Position numbers and translations under genes: made by a program. Positions 37,807-46,278 of a DNA stretch of 64,000 bases are shown here, piece by piece; position 1 is the stretch's first letter; each line of letters begins with the position of its first letter. The DNA is from Thiobacillus sp. (GTDB lineage: Bacteria; Pseudomonadota; Gammaproteobacteria; Burkholderiales; Thiobacillaceae), in the NCBI GenBank assembly GCA_024709165.1, contig JANJXF010000077.1, positions 1 to 64,000 on the forward strand, given 5' to 3'. The notes beneath the pieces were generated by a model. It worked only from the letters and a program-made list of their open reading frames with translations. It did not search any database and was not told where the DNA came from.

Positions 37807-38628
37807 TCAGGCGGGTCTGGGTGCGACGATCTTTTCCACCAGGGCGGCGAGGCGGGTGATCGCCTGCGCCGCGGGACAGCCGGGTTTTGCCAGCAGCAGC
37901 AGCTGGCGGCGCATGATCGCCTGACGCACTTCCGGATCGGACGGAATCTCGCCCATCGACTGCAGCCGGATCTCGCGTCCGGTTTCGCTGGTGACGAAAC
38001 GGTCGAGCACCTGCTGCAGCTGTGTGGCGATGGTCTGCCCCGCGCCGGCCCGCGCGGCCTGGTTGACCACCAGGCGCACGAGCTGGCGCTGCTGCTGGCC
38101 TGCGAGCACCTTCACGGTGGCGTAGGCGTCGGTCAGCGAGGTCGGTTCCGGCGTCGCCACCATCAGCACTTCCGCGGCGAGCGACACGGCGAACAGCACC
38201 ACGTCCGAAATTCCCGCGCCGGTGTCGAGCAGGACGATGTCGTAGCGCGGCACGACAGCGTAGATGGTGCGCATGAACTCGTCGCGCACTTCCGTGGTCA
38301 GGCGCGAATACTCGACCATGCCGGAGCCTGCCAGCAGCACCGAAAAGCCGCCGGGAGCCTGCAGGATCGCCTCGTCGAGCGCGCACTTGCCGGTGAACAC
38401 GTCGTGCAGTGTCAGCTTGGGATAGAGATTCAGCACGACGTCGAGGTTGGCGAGGCCAAGATCGGCATCGAGTACCAGCACGCGGTGTCCGCGCTGCGCC
38501 AGCGCGGCAGCGAGGTTGGCAGCGACGAAAGTCTTGCCCACGCCGCCCTTGCCGCTGGTGATGGCGATCACCTTGTCGAGCGGCTTGAGCGGTGGCAGAG
38601 CGGCAGGCGTCGGCGAGGCAGCAGTCAT
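37807..38628 (-). CDS. FleN/MinD-like P-loop ATPase
   Basis: The 273-residue protein is a ParA/MinD-type ATPase with the deviant Walker A SGKGGVGKT (residues 25-33), DADLGLANLDVVLNL and LLDTGAGISD (Walker B region). Its order of motifs and its length are closer to FleN/FlhG, the flagellar-number regulator, than to MinD. A C-terminal MinD amphipathic helix is not apparent. It overlaps the GGDEF gene by 4 bases (38625-38628), so it is coupled to cyclic-di-GMP synthesis. No flagellar gene is near, so a role in pilus or polar localisation is equally possible. Confidence 0.85.
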   Translation of the reverse strand: MTAASPTPAALPPLKPLDKVIAITSGKGGVGKTFVAANLAAALAQRGHRVLVLDADLGLANLDVVLNLYPKLTLHDVFTGKCALDEAILQAPGGFSVLLAGSGMVEYSRLTTEVRDEFMRTIYAVVPRYDIVLLDTGAGISDVVLFAVSLAAEVLMVATPEPTSLTDAYATVKVLAGQQQRQLVRLVVNQAARAGAGQTIATQLQQVLDRFVTSETGREIRLQSMGEIPSDPEVRQAIMRRQLLLLAKPGCPAAQAITRLAALVEKIVAPRPA

Positions 38629-39383
38629 GGTTTTCCTTGGGATGCGACGGCTGGCGCGGATTCGGCTTCGTTGCCGAAGTGTTCGAACAGCAAGCCCTTT
38701 TCCTCTGCACTGACCGAAACCTGGCGCGGCAGGTCGATGGCGCAGCGGTTGCGGCCGCCACGCTTGGCACGATAGAGCTGCAGATCGGCGCGTTCGAGCC
38801 AGAGCTCCGTGGTGGAGCGGATCCACTCGGGGGCGAATGCGCCGCCGATGCTGATCGTGACGTGCAGGTCGAGTACCGGCGAGGCGGCAATGGCGAGCGC
38901 CTCGATCGCGCGCCGGATGCGTTCGGCCACCTTCTCCCCGTAAAGCGGCCGGCAGTTCGGCAGCAGGATGGAAAACTCCTCGCCGCCGTGGCGTGCGACG
39001 GTATCCATCGGTCGCACGCAGTGGGTCAGGCATGCGGCGACGGCCCGTAACACTTCGTCGCCGGCCTGGTGGCCGTGGGTGTCGTTGATTGTCTTGAAGT
39101 GGTCGATGTCGAGCAGCAACAGCAGCACCGAGTCGCCCGAGCGCGCGACGGTTTCGATCGCGCGTTCGAGCAGGGCACGGAAATGGCGGCGGTTGGCCAG
39201 GCCGGTGAGCGGGTCGCGCGCTGAAAGCTCGCACAGGCCGTCGATCACGCGCTGCAGGTAGGCGGTCGGCGACTCGTCAGGCGCGGGCGTACTGTCCTGC
39301 ACGGTGTGACTCAACAGGGCGCACGCGTCGTCGAGCCGCAGTGCGTCAAGGTCGATCGATGCGGAAGGGGCGCGTGGGGCCAC
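38625..39383 (-). CDS. GGDEF diguanylate cyclase
   Basis: The 252-residue protein has a short N-terminal region (1-55) and a GGDEF domain (about 56-220). The DPLTGLANRRHF signature is at 57-68, LDIDHFKTINDTHGH at 91-105, the active site GGEEF at 133-137, and the inhibitory site RPMD at 124-127, exactly five residues before it. It should therefore make cyclic di-GMP and be product-inhibited. No sensor domain is visible. The start is a GTG at 39383; an in-frame TGA lies 27 bases upstream. Its TGA overlaps the ATG of the FleN-like gene. Confidence 0.93.
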   Translation of the reverse strand: MAPRAPSASIDLDALRLDDACALLSHTVQDSTPAPDESPTAYLQRVIDGLCELSARDPLTGLANRRHFRALLERAIETVARSGDSVLLLLLDIDHFKTINDTHGHQAGDEVLRAVAACLTHCVRPMDTVARHGGEEFSILLPNCRPLYGEKVAERIRRAIEALAIAASPVLDLHVTISIGGAFAPEWIRSTTELWLERADLQLYRAKRGGRNRCAIDLPRQVSVSAEEKGLLFEHFGNEAESAPAVASQGKP

Positions 39384-39689
39384 AGAAAATGGGCGGTCGG
39401 GTAGGTGTCGTCACGGCGTCCCCTTTGCGGGGTGCGCCGGCATTGCGACAGAGTATGCGGGGGAATGTGTGGCGGATCAAGCACCCGCACCAACTCAGCA
39501 CCCGTAACAACTGCCCGTGGCTTGATCCGGCAGGCAGGGCGCAACCGGGAGAAGCAACGAACTGCCGACCGTTTCCATCACCCTTCACGGGAAACAGAGC
39601 GTTGGATACCCTCGCGCCCCGTCGCCGACCAGCCTGGCGAGGACTGCCGGACTGAAGCCCGATTGGACGGCCAGATGGGCGGCCCCGGC
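39384..39689. other. Gap between the GGDEF gene and the DsrC-like gene
   Basis: No gene is supported in these 306 bases. CGGATCAAGC (39473-39482) and its exact inverse GCTTGATCCG (39520-39529) form a 10-base inverted repeat around a 37-base core that contains GCACCCG twice. It could be an operator or RNA structure. A shorter GTTTCC...GGAAAC pair lies at 39571-39594. Confidence 0.45.
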
Positions 39690-40061
39690 TCAGGCGGCGC
39701 TGCCAAAGCTCCTGTCGATCGCGTTTGCCGGCGCGATGAGCCCGCCGAGGCGGCTGATCTGCGCGATGGGCCCGCCCGGGAACAGCGTGTAGAGATATTT
39801 CAGGCCACCCTGGTGGTGGAAATGCTCCTCCAGCGCGTCGTGCAGTTCGCGCAGGGTGAGGGTCGTGTCGTCGGCATGGCGGGCGTAATAGCCCTGCATG
39901 GCACGGATTGCGTCCCAGTGGACGTCGGTCAGGGTGAGCCCTTCCTCGCGTGCGGCAGCCATGGCATCCTCCCGGGTCCAGTCGAGCGGGGCCTGCGGAA
40001 AATCCGGGTCGATGTCGCGTTCGCGGGTGAGCTGGTTGATGTCGGTGGAAGTGTGCAGCAT
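39690..40061 (-). CDS. DsrC/TusE-like protein lacking all cysteines
   Basis: The 123-residue protein follows the DsrC/TusE/DsvC fold: an N-terminal acidic region, DWTREDAMAAAREEGLTLTDVHWDAIRAMQGYY (helices; segment about 27-60), TLTLRELHDALEEHFHHQGG, and the family's KYLYTLFPGGPIAQISRLGGL. Active DsrC has two conserved cysteines in its C-terminal arm and TusE has one. This protein contains no cysteine, and its tail ends IDRSFGSAA. It cannot carry persulfide by the known mechanism. A regulatory role like that proposed for cysteine-less DsrC homologues is plausible. The ATG has AAGGAG 7 bases upstream. Confidence 0.85.
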   Translation of the reverse strand: MLHTSTDINQLTRERDIDPDFPQAPLDWTREDAMAAAREEGLTLTDVHWDAIRAMQGYYARHADDTTLTLRELHDALEEHFHHQGGLKYLYTLFPGGPIAQISRLGGLIAPANAIDRSFGSAA

Positions 40062-40137
40062 GGTCGTACTCCTTGCAGAAAACGAAGCACCGAAAAGCGC
40101 CGGATGGAGGCTCGCGGCGCACTCCTTACGGTTTTTT

Positions 40138-40165
40138 ACTCTAGGCCAGAACGCCGCGGATTCAA
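40138..40165 (-). promoter_or_regulatory. Candidate promoter of the DsrC-like gene
   Basis: On the minus strand TTGAAT (40165-40160) and TAGAGT (40143-40138) are 16 bases apart. It would give a leader of about 70 bases before the ATG at 40061. Confidence 0.35.
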
Positions 40166-40184
40166 GCGCGCGCAGCCCCCCCTA

Positions 40185-40212
40185 TTGACGCATGGCTGCG
40201 ATGCGCTACGGT
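40185..40212 (+). promoter_or_regulatory. Candidate promoter of the HAMP-cyclase gene
   Basis: TTGACG (40185-40190, five of six matches) and TACGGT (40207-40212) are 16 bases apart. The start codon is at 40242, leaving a leader of about 24 bases. Confidence 0.4.
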
Positions 40213-40241
40213 GGCGGGATCGATGTGAAGAGAAACCTGCC

Positions 40242-41966
40242 ATGCGGCTTCCCATCAGCCTGAAAATCTTCAGCATCACCCTGGCGCTGCTTGCGCTGAT
40301 GGTCGTCGTCACCTGGCTGTCGGTGCTGAATTTTCGCAGTCTCAACAACCAGGTACGCGCGCTGTCCGACTGGTATCTGCCGCTGGAGCAGCAGGTGGCG
40401 AGCGTGGAAATCCTCATCCGCCAGCAGATGGTGCACATGGAACGCGTGCTGGCGGGCATGGAGGCGGCACGCCCCGATCCCGAATACCTTGCACGCGAGT
40501 CGAACGGTTTCGACATGCGCGGCGTCAACGCCGACCAGATCGTCGATTCTTCGCTGCGCATGCTGGGCGAAGCCGGGGCGCAGCAGGACATCCGCCTCGA
40601 CCGCGTGACCCTGGCGGTGCTGGGACGGCAGCTGCCGGCGATCCAGACCGCGCGCCAGCATTTTCATGCGACGTTCCGCCAGTTCCAGATCGAGGCCGAG
40701 GAGGGCAACCCACGCTCGGAAGAACGGGTCCGCGAGGCGCTGCTGCGCGAAAAGGACAGCGTCGACATCGAGATCGGCAAGACGCTCGACCTGTTGAACA
40801 CACTCACCCGCGACACCGCCGTGGCGGCAAAGCGGGAGGAGGCGCGCGCGACGACGCTCAATTGGATCGTCACCGGTATCGCCACCGCGCTGGGGCTCAT
40901 CTTCGCCGCCTTCGTCACCCGCTCGCTGGTCGATCCGGTCAAGCGCCTCCTGGGCGGCACCCGCGCCGTCGAGGCGGGCGACCTCGACGTGGAGATCAGC
41001 GTGCGCACCCACGACGAACTCGCCACGCTCGCCAGTTCGTTCAATCACATGGTGGTCGGTCTGCGCGAGAAGGAACGCATCCGCGAGACCTTCGGTCAGT
41101 ACGTCGATCCGCGTATCGTCAAGAGCCTGCTGGAGAGCCGCATCGCTGCGGACCGTGGCGAGCGCCAGGTGATGACCGTGTTCTTCTCCGACCTTGAAGG
41201 TTTCACACGCATGTGCGAAGACCTCACGCCGGACGCCGCGGTGCGCTTCCTCAATCGCTATTTCGCGATGATGGCCGAGGTCGTGCGCGGCGAGGAAGGA
41301 ATCATCGACAAGTACATCGGCGATTCCGTCATGGCGTTCTGGGGGCCGCCGTTCACCGATCCCGCCGAGCACGCACGGCGGGCGTGCGTGGCGGCACTGG
41401 GGCAGATGGAAAAAATGGTGCAATTCCGCGCCGCACTGCCGGAACTGTTCGGCGTGAAACACGGGCTGCCCGAAGTCAACGTGCGCATGGGATTGGCCAG
41501 CGGCGAAGTCACCGTCGGCAATATCGGCTCCGACACCTCACGCGGCTACACGGTGATCGGCGATACGGTCAATCTGGCTTCGAGGCTGGAGCAGGCCAAC
41601 AAGTTCTATGGCACGCGCATTCTGGTGAATGAAACGACGCGTCGGCTCGCCGGCGACGCGCTGGCGTACCGTGAGATCGACAGCTTGCGCGTGGCAGGCA
41701 AACTGGAGCCGGCCCGGGTGTACGAGCTCGTCGGGCTTGTCGAGGAGCTGGATGAAACCACAGCGAAGGCTGTGCACGCCTATGAGACGGGGCTCGCACG
41801 CTATCGTGCGCAGGACTGGGACGCCGCCGAAACCGCATTCAGGGAATGCCTCGCGCGGGTGCCGGACGACCGGCCCGCCCAGGTCATGCTGCAACGCGTG
41901 GGTGTGTTTCGGCACGCGCCGCCCGGCGCGGACTGGGACGGGATCTGGGTTGCCCCGAGCAAATAA
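40242..41966 (+). CDS. Membrane adenylate/guanylate cyclase with HAMP domain
   Basis: The 574-residue protein has a first membrane segment at about 8-29, a periplasmic helical domain to about 205 with no recognised ligand motif, a second membrane segment at about 205-225, a HAMP domain (about 226-280, LVDPVKRLLGGTRAVEAGDLDVEI), and a class III cyclase domain. The metal-binding aspartates are D317 in FFSDLEGFTRM and D361 in KYIGDSVMAFW. GYTVIGDTVNLASRLEQ holds the transition-state Asn and Arg. The purine-selecting residues do not decide between cAMP and cGMP here. The C-terminal region (YETGLARYRAQDWDAAETAFRE) resembles one TPR-like hairpin. The gene is divergent from the DsrC-like gene. Confidence 0.92.
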   Translation: MRLPISLKIFSITLALLALMVVVTWLSVLNFRSLNNQVRALSDWYLPLEQQVASVEILIRQQMVHMERVLAGMEAARPDPEYLARESNGFDMRGVNADQIVDSSLRMLGEAGAQQDIRLDRVTLAVLGRQLPAIQTARQHFHATFRQFQIEAEEGNPRSEERVREALLREKDSVDIEIGKTLDLLNTLTRDTAVAAKREEARATTLNWIVTGIATALGLIFAAFVTRSLVDPVKRLLGGTRAVEAGDLDVEISVRTHDELATLASSFNHMVVGLREKERIRETFGQYVDPRIVKSLLESRIAADRGERQVMTVFFSDLEGFTRMCEDLTPDAAVRFLNRYFAMMAEVVRGEEGIIDKYIGDSVMAFWGPPFTDPAEHARRACVAALGQMEKMVQFRAALPELFGVKHGLPEVNVRMGLASGEVTVGNIGSDTSRGYTVIGDTVNLASRLEQANKFYGTRILVNETTRRLAGDALAYREIDSLRVAGKLEPARVYELVGLVEELDETTAKAVHAYETGLARYRAQDWDAAETAFRECLARVPDDRPAQVMLQRVGVFRHAPPGADWDGIWVAPSK

Positions 41967-41992
41967 GGTGCGGATCGCGTGCGCGCGGATGC

Positions 41993-42262
41993 TTATTCGG
42001 CGAAGCCGTCCTCGCCGTGGCACGTGCACCCCGGCTCCTTGCTGACGCTGCCGTCGCAGCAGACGATCTTGCCGGCGCGGCAGCCGCAGATGCCCTTGTG
42101 CCCTTTGCAGCATTCGGTCTGGGTGAGCTGGGCGAGATGGTCGACAGGCGGGCAGGCGACGGCAGGGGGCGGCGCTTCGATGACAGCAGGGGGCGGGGCG
42201 TCGGCGGCCAGGGACAGTGCCGGCAAGAGGAAGAGCAGGGCGATCGACAGGCGTGAGAACAT
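41993..42262 (-). CDS. Small secreted cysteine-rich protein
   Basis: The 89-residue protein has a signal peptide (MFSRLSIALLFLLPALSLAA, about 1-20), a Pro/Ala-rich segment, and a C-terminal domain with nine cysteines, including two CC pairs (TECCKGHKG and KIVCCDGS), a CGC and a CTC. It is probably exported to the periplasm, where the cysteines may form disulfides or bind metal. I do not recognise a named family. A GGGAAG Shine-Dalgarno lies 6 bases before the ATG. It converges with the HAMP-cyclase gene, 26 bases away. Confidence 0.75.
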   Translation of the reverse strand: MFSRLSIALLFLLPALSLAADAPPPAVIEAPPPAVACPPVDHLAQLTQTECCKGHKGICGCRAGKIVCCDGSVSKEPGCTCHGEDGFAE

Positions 42263-42345
42263 GAGCGGCTTCCCGGGATGGTGATGCGGATGTCAGTGTA
42301 TCTGATCGCAGGACGCGGCATGGGTTCCATCGTGTGGCGACCTTC

Positions 42346-42549
42346 ATGAACGAGCTGCCATGCGCCGCCTTCGGCGACGTCCGCGAGTCGGGTGCGTCGT
42401 CCGGCCGTGTTGCGCCCGACGATTGGGCGCCGGCCGTTGTCGCGGCCCTGGCGGTATCGGATGCACAGCTGGAAGCCCATGCTGCACTGCTCGAAGCGGG
42501 TTATCGTTCCAGTCTTGCAGAATGCACACCCCTGTCGTCGGGACAGTGA
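42346..42549 (+). CDS. Possible small hypothetical protein
   Basis: The frame from the ATG at 42346 encodes 67 residues (MNELPCAAFGDVRESG...), with a GTG at 42334 as an alternative. Codon use is moderately GC-rich at third positions, and the C-terminal half reads as an amphipathic helix (QLEAHAALLEAGYRSSLAE). No domain, signal or Shine-Dalgarno is seen. It is included as a weak possibility because it fills the gap before the Lon-like gene. Confidence 0.3.
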   Translation: MNELPCAAFGDVRESGASSGRVAPDDWAPAVVAALAVSDAQLEAHAALLEAGYRSSLAECTPLSSGQ

Positions 42550-42588
42550 TTCGGCATAATCGAGGCTGTCCCCCTCTCCGCCTCAGCC

Positions 42589-45024
42589 ATGTCCGCTGCC
42601 GCCCTGTCGCCCGCCGAACTGCGTCTCACCATCGATCCCGCGACCCTCGATTTCGACGACACACGCGCGCTGGTCGACGAACCGCTGCCATGGATCGGGC
42701 AGGAACGTGCCGAGGCAGCGGCACGTTTCGGGCTGGCGATGGAGGCACCGGATTACAACCTGTTTGTGCTGGGCGAGACGGGCAGTGGACGCAGTTCGAT
42801 GTTGCGGCAGGCGATGCGAGACGTGGCGGCGCAGCGCCGGGTGCCGCCGGATCTGTGCTACCTGCACAATTTCGATGCGCCGGAACGGCCTCTGGCGTTG
42901 CGTCTGCCGGCGGGCGAGGGCCGCCTGCTGCGGCAATCGCTGGGGCATGCGATGAAAACCCTGCAGGAGGAAATACCGCAACGTCTCGATGGACCGGACT
43001 ACAAGGCGGAAGCCGCGCATATCGAACAGGCGTGGAAAGATGAGGTGGCAGGCCTGTATGCCGAACTCTCGGCGTTTGCCGAGATGCGCAGCTTTTCACT
43101 TCACCGTGAAGACGGGCGCATGGTGTTCACCCTCACCGGCAAGAAGGGACAGGCGCTGACCGAAGATGAGGTGCTGGCTCTGCCGAAGGCACGCCGCACC
43201 CAGGTGGAGCGCGGCGAACAGGAATTGCGTGCCGAGATCACTCGCTATATCGAAACGACCCAGCCACTGGAACGGGCGATGAACGAGGCGCTGGCAACGC
43301 TGCGCCGGCGGATGGCCAGGCCGTTGGTGGAGCGTGCCCTGGAGGCGATTCGCGAAGCCCTCAAGAAACAGATCAAGGATGCGGCCAAGCTGAACGCCTG
43401 GCTCGATGCGCTGCAAGCCGACCTGCTCGACGGGCTGGAGCTTTTTCACGGCGACGGCGAGGACGCCGAGCGGCTGGACGCGCTGCAAACCGTGCTTGCA
43501 CGTTATCGTGTCAATGTCGTCGTCGACAACAGCCGTCTCGCGGGGGCGCCGGTGATCGTCGAGGAGAACCCGCTGTTCCGCGCCTTGTTCGGCAGCATCG
43601 AATACCAGACCGAGAACGACGTGCTGGTCACCGACTTTTCGCGCATTCGTGCCGGCAGTCTGCTGTGCGCACACGGCGGTTTCCTCATGCTGCATCTCGC
43701 CGACGTGCTCGCCGATCCGCTGGTGTGGGAAAAGCTGCGGCGTTTTCTGCGCAGCGGCCGCCTGCAGATCGAGGAACCGGGGGTGTCGTTCTCGCCCATC
43801 GCCACGGTGTCGCTGATGCCGGAGGCGATCGACGTCGACGTCAAGCTGGTACTGATCGGCTCGCGCGAACAGTATTACGAACTGCAGGCGGCGGCACCCG
43901 ATGTCGCGCGCCACTTCCGCGCCAAGGTCGATTTCGCCGACAGGTTTCCTGCCAGTGCGGAGACGCGTCGCGCCTCGGCGATCTTCGTCGCGCATACCTG
44001 CCGCCAGCACGGCCTGCCGCACTTCGGCGGGGCGGCGGTGGCGCGTCTGCTGGAGGAGTCGCACCGTGAGGCAGGCGATCGCACCCGCCAGAGCGCATTG
44101 TTTGCACGCACCGAGGCGCTGGTGATCGAGAGCGCGACGCAGGCCCGCGCACGCGGGGCCAGCCGGGTGGACGCCATCGATGTCGAGGCCGCGCTGGCTG
44201 CGCGCGTGGCGCGCCACGACCATCCTGAGCAGCGTCTGCGCGAGGCCATCGTCGAGGGTGACGTGCTGATCGACGTGTTGGGTACCGCGACCGGCCGGCT
44301 CAACGGGCTGAGCGTGATCGACCAGGGCGACTATCGCTTCGGGATGCCGGTGCGCCTGTCCGCACGCGCATTCGCCGGCGACGCCGGGCTTCTCAATATC
44401 GAGCGCGAAGTCGAGCTGTCCGGCCCGGTGCACGACAAGGGCGTGCTGATCCTGGAACACTATCTCAACGGTCTGTTCGCGGCGAACACGCCACTCTCGC
44501 TCAGCGCCTCGATCGCATTCGAGCAGCAGTATCACGGCGTCGAGGGCGACTCGGCGTCCTGCGCGGAACTGTATGCGCTGCTCTCCGCGCTCTCGGGGCT
44601 GCCGCTTGCACAGGGCATCGCCGTGACCGGTGCGGTCAACCAGCACGGAGAGGTGCTGCCGGTGGGCGGCATCAACGAGAAGATCGAAGGCTGGTTCCGC
44701 GTGTGCGCGCAGATCGGCCTTGACGGCTGCCAGGGCGTGCTGATTCCAGAGCGTAACCGCCGCCACCTCATGCTGGACCCGGAGGTCGTCGCTGCGGTAA
44801 CGGCAGGACGCTTTCATGTCTACGCTGCGGCGACGGTGGCCGAGGGTATCGAGCGGCTCACCGGCGTGGCAACGGGCGATGCCGACGCCGCCGGGCGCTA
44901 TCCTGCGCAGAGCGTATTCGGGCGCGTGCAGACGCGGCTGCAGGCGTTCCGGCGTGCTTGCCGGGCCGCGCCCGAGCGTCGATCGCGCGCGAGTACCCCG
45001 CGCAAGCCCGGTCAGCCGGCCTGA
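42589..45024 (+). CDS. Lon-like ATP-dependent protease (LonB/YcbZ type, AAA_32)
   Basis: The 811-residue protein joins an atypical ATPase module to a C-terminal Lon protease domain. The nucleotide loop reads LGETGSGRSS (61-70), with Arg instead of the usual Walker A lysine. A long helical insertion occupies about 110-300. EENPLFRALFGSIEY and AHGGFLMLHLADVLADPLVWEKL follow, as in the AAA_32 family. The proteolytic dyad is S655 in GVEGDSASCAEL and K698 in GGINEKIEG, 43 residues apart as in E. coli Lon. There is no Lon N-terminal substrate domain. It overlaps the convergent MFS gene by 13 bases. Confidence 0.9.
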   Translation: MSAAALSPAELRLTIDPATLDFDDTRALVDEPLPWIGQERAEAAARFGLAMEAPDYNLFVLGETGSGRSSMLRQAMRDVAAQRRVPPDLCYLHNFDAPERPLALRLPAGEGRLLRQSLGHAMKTLQEEIPQRLDGPDYKAEAAHIEQAWKDEVAGLYAELSAFAEMRSFSLHREDGRMVFTLTGKKGQALTEDEVLALPKARRTQVERGEQELRAEITRYIETTQPLERAMNEALATLRRRMARPLVERALEAIREALKKQIKDAAKLNAWLDALQADLLDGLELFHGDGEDAERLDALQTVLARYRVNVVVDNSRLAGAPVIVEENPLFRALFGSIEYQTENDVLVTDFSRIRAGSLLCAHGGFLMLHLADVLADPLVWEKLRRFLRSGRLQIEEPGVSFSPIATVSLMPEAIDVDVKLVLIGSREQYYELQAAAPDVARHFRAKVDFADRFPASAETRRASAIFVAHTCRQHGLPHFGGAAVARLLEESHREAGDRTRQSALFARTEALVIESATQARARGASRVDAIDVEAALAARVARHDHPEQRLREAIVEGDVLIDVLGTATGRLNGLSVIDQGDYRFGMPVRLSARAFAGDAGLLNIEREVELSGPVHDKGVLILEHYLNGLFAANTPLSLSASIAFEQQYHGVEGDSASCAELYALLSALSGLPLAQGIAVTGAVNQHGEVLPVGGINEKIEGWFRVCAQIGLDGCQGVLIPERNRRHLMLDPEVVAAVTAGRFHVYAAATVAEGIERLTGVATGDADAAGRYPAQSVFGRVQTRLQAFRRACRAAPERRSRASTPRKPGQPA

Positions 45025-46181
45025 AACAAACGGAACTGCGTGCCGAGCAGCACGGCAGCGGCGAGGAGAATCGCCGCGAGCAGGTTGAACGCGCTGGCAT
45101 AACCGGCGACCGTGACGACCCAGCCGGTGAGCACGGGCCCGATCGACTGGCCGACGTCCATCACCGTGCGCAACACGCCCATCGACGCGCCGAAGCGGCC
45201 ATTGCGCGTGAGGTCGGCAACCAGCGCTGAAGTGGAGGAGGTGACGGTGGCGAAGCCGAGGCCGAACACGAGGCTCAGCGCCGTGAGGCCGAAAATTTCC
45301 GACACCCACGGCAGCAGCGCGACGCTTGCGGCACCGAGTGCAAGTCCGGGCAGGATCACGCGGCGGCGGCCGATGCGGTCGGACAGCTTGCCCATCAGCG
45401 GCTTGGTGAAGACGATGCTGACCAGCTGCACTCCGAGGATGATGCCGATCTGCCACGGCGGCACGCCGAGTGCGGCGGCGTACAGCGCGAGGAACGCCTC
45501 GATCGCGCCGAACACCAGGTATTGCGCGGCTTCGATGGTGCTGACCAGGAGAATACCGCGGTCGCGCAACACCTCTTTCAGACTCGCCCAGAAACGCGGC
45601 CGCACCGATGCCCTGGCCGGCGCCGGCCTGCTCTCAGGGAGCAACAGGCCGGCGGCGAGCGCGAGTACGCCGCTGATCGCGCAGGCGACGTACACCGCCC
45701 CGTAGCTCGCCAGCGAGATCAGGAAACCGCCAAGAAACGGCGCCAGCGAGCGGCCGACGATAGTCGCCGAGGAATACGCGGAAAGACGCGTGGCGCGATC
45801 CTGCGTGTAGCGTTCGGCGATGGCCGCGCTCGCCACGGTGCCGAAGATGGCGGTGGCGAAGCCGTGGTAGAAACGCACGACCATGAGCTGCCAGGCGTTC
45901 TCGACCCCAAGATAGAGAAAGGGTGCGGTGGCGAACACGACCAGCGATGCGAGCATCACGCGCCGCGTGCCGAGATGGTCGGCGAGTGCGCCGGCCGGAA
46001 AGCTGATGAGCACGCCGGGGATCGTCGACGCAATGACGATCCAGCCGATCTCGGTCGGACTGGCGCCAAGCGACGCGGCAAACAGCGGCAGCACCGGCGT
46101 TTTTGACAATGTCGAACTGAAGATCGCCAGTGCGCCGATGGCCGCGATGAGAAAGAAGAAAGAGGGCGTGAGGGATTTCAT
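45012..46181 (-). CDS. MFS transporter
   Basis: The 389-residue protein has about twelve membrane segments. It includes the MFS loop motif after helix 2, GALADHLGTRRVMLASL (residues 64-80), and a repeated version after helix 8, MGKLSDRIGRRRVILPGLALG, as expected for drug/H+ antiporter-like families. The substrate cannot be told. On the minus strand TACAAT (46211-46206) lies about 25 bases before the ATG and may be its -10 element. Its end overlaps the Lon-like gene in opposite orientation. Confidence 0.88.
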   Translation of the reverse strand: MKSLTPSFFFLIAAIGALAIFSSTLSKTPVLPLFAASLGASPTEIGWIVIASTIPGVLISFPAGALADHLGTRRVMLASLVVFATAPFLYLGVENAWQLMVVRFYHGFATAIFGTVASAAIAERYTQDRATRLSAYSSATIVGRSLAPFLGGFLISLASYGAVYVACAISGVLALAAGLLLPESRPAPARASVRPRFWASLKEVLRDRGILLVSTIEAAQYLVFGAIEAFLALYAAALGVPPWQIGIILGVQLVSIVFTKPLMGKLSDRIGRRRVILPGLALGAASVALLPWVSEIFGLTALSLVFGLGFATVTSSTSALVADLTRNGRFGASMGVLRTVMDVGQSIGPVLTGWVVTVAGYASAFNLLAAILLAAAVLLGTQFRLFQAG

Positions 46182-46278
46182 CGCGGTGCTTTGGAGTGTT
46201 CACTGATTGTAGCAACCGGCGTCGGGGGGGCGCGCTGTGCGCGCCTATACTTGGAGCTTGCCCATACTCCGTTGCCTC

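Noticed and set aside
39405-40241. Upstream extension of the HAMP-cyclase frame
   Set aside because: It would run through the DsrC-like gene on the other strand and the promoter; the ATG at 40242 gives a normal N-terminal membrane segment.
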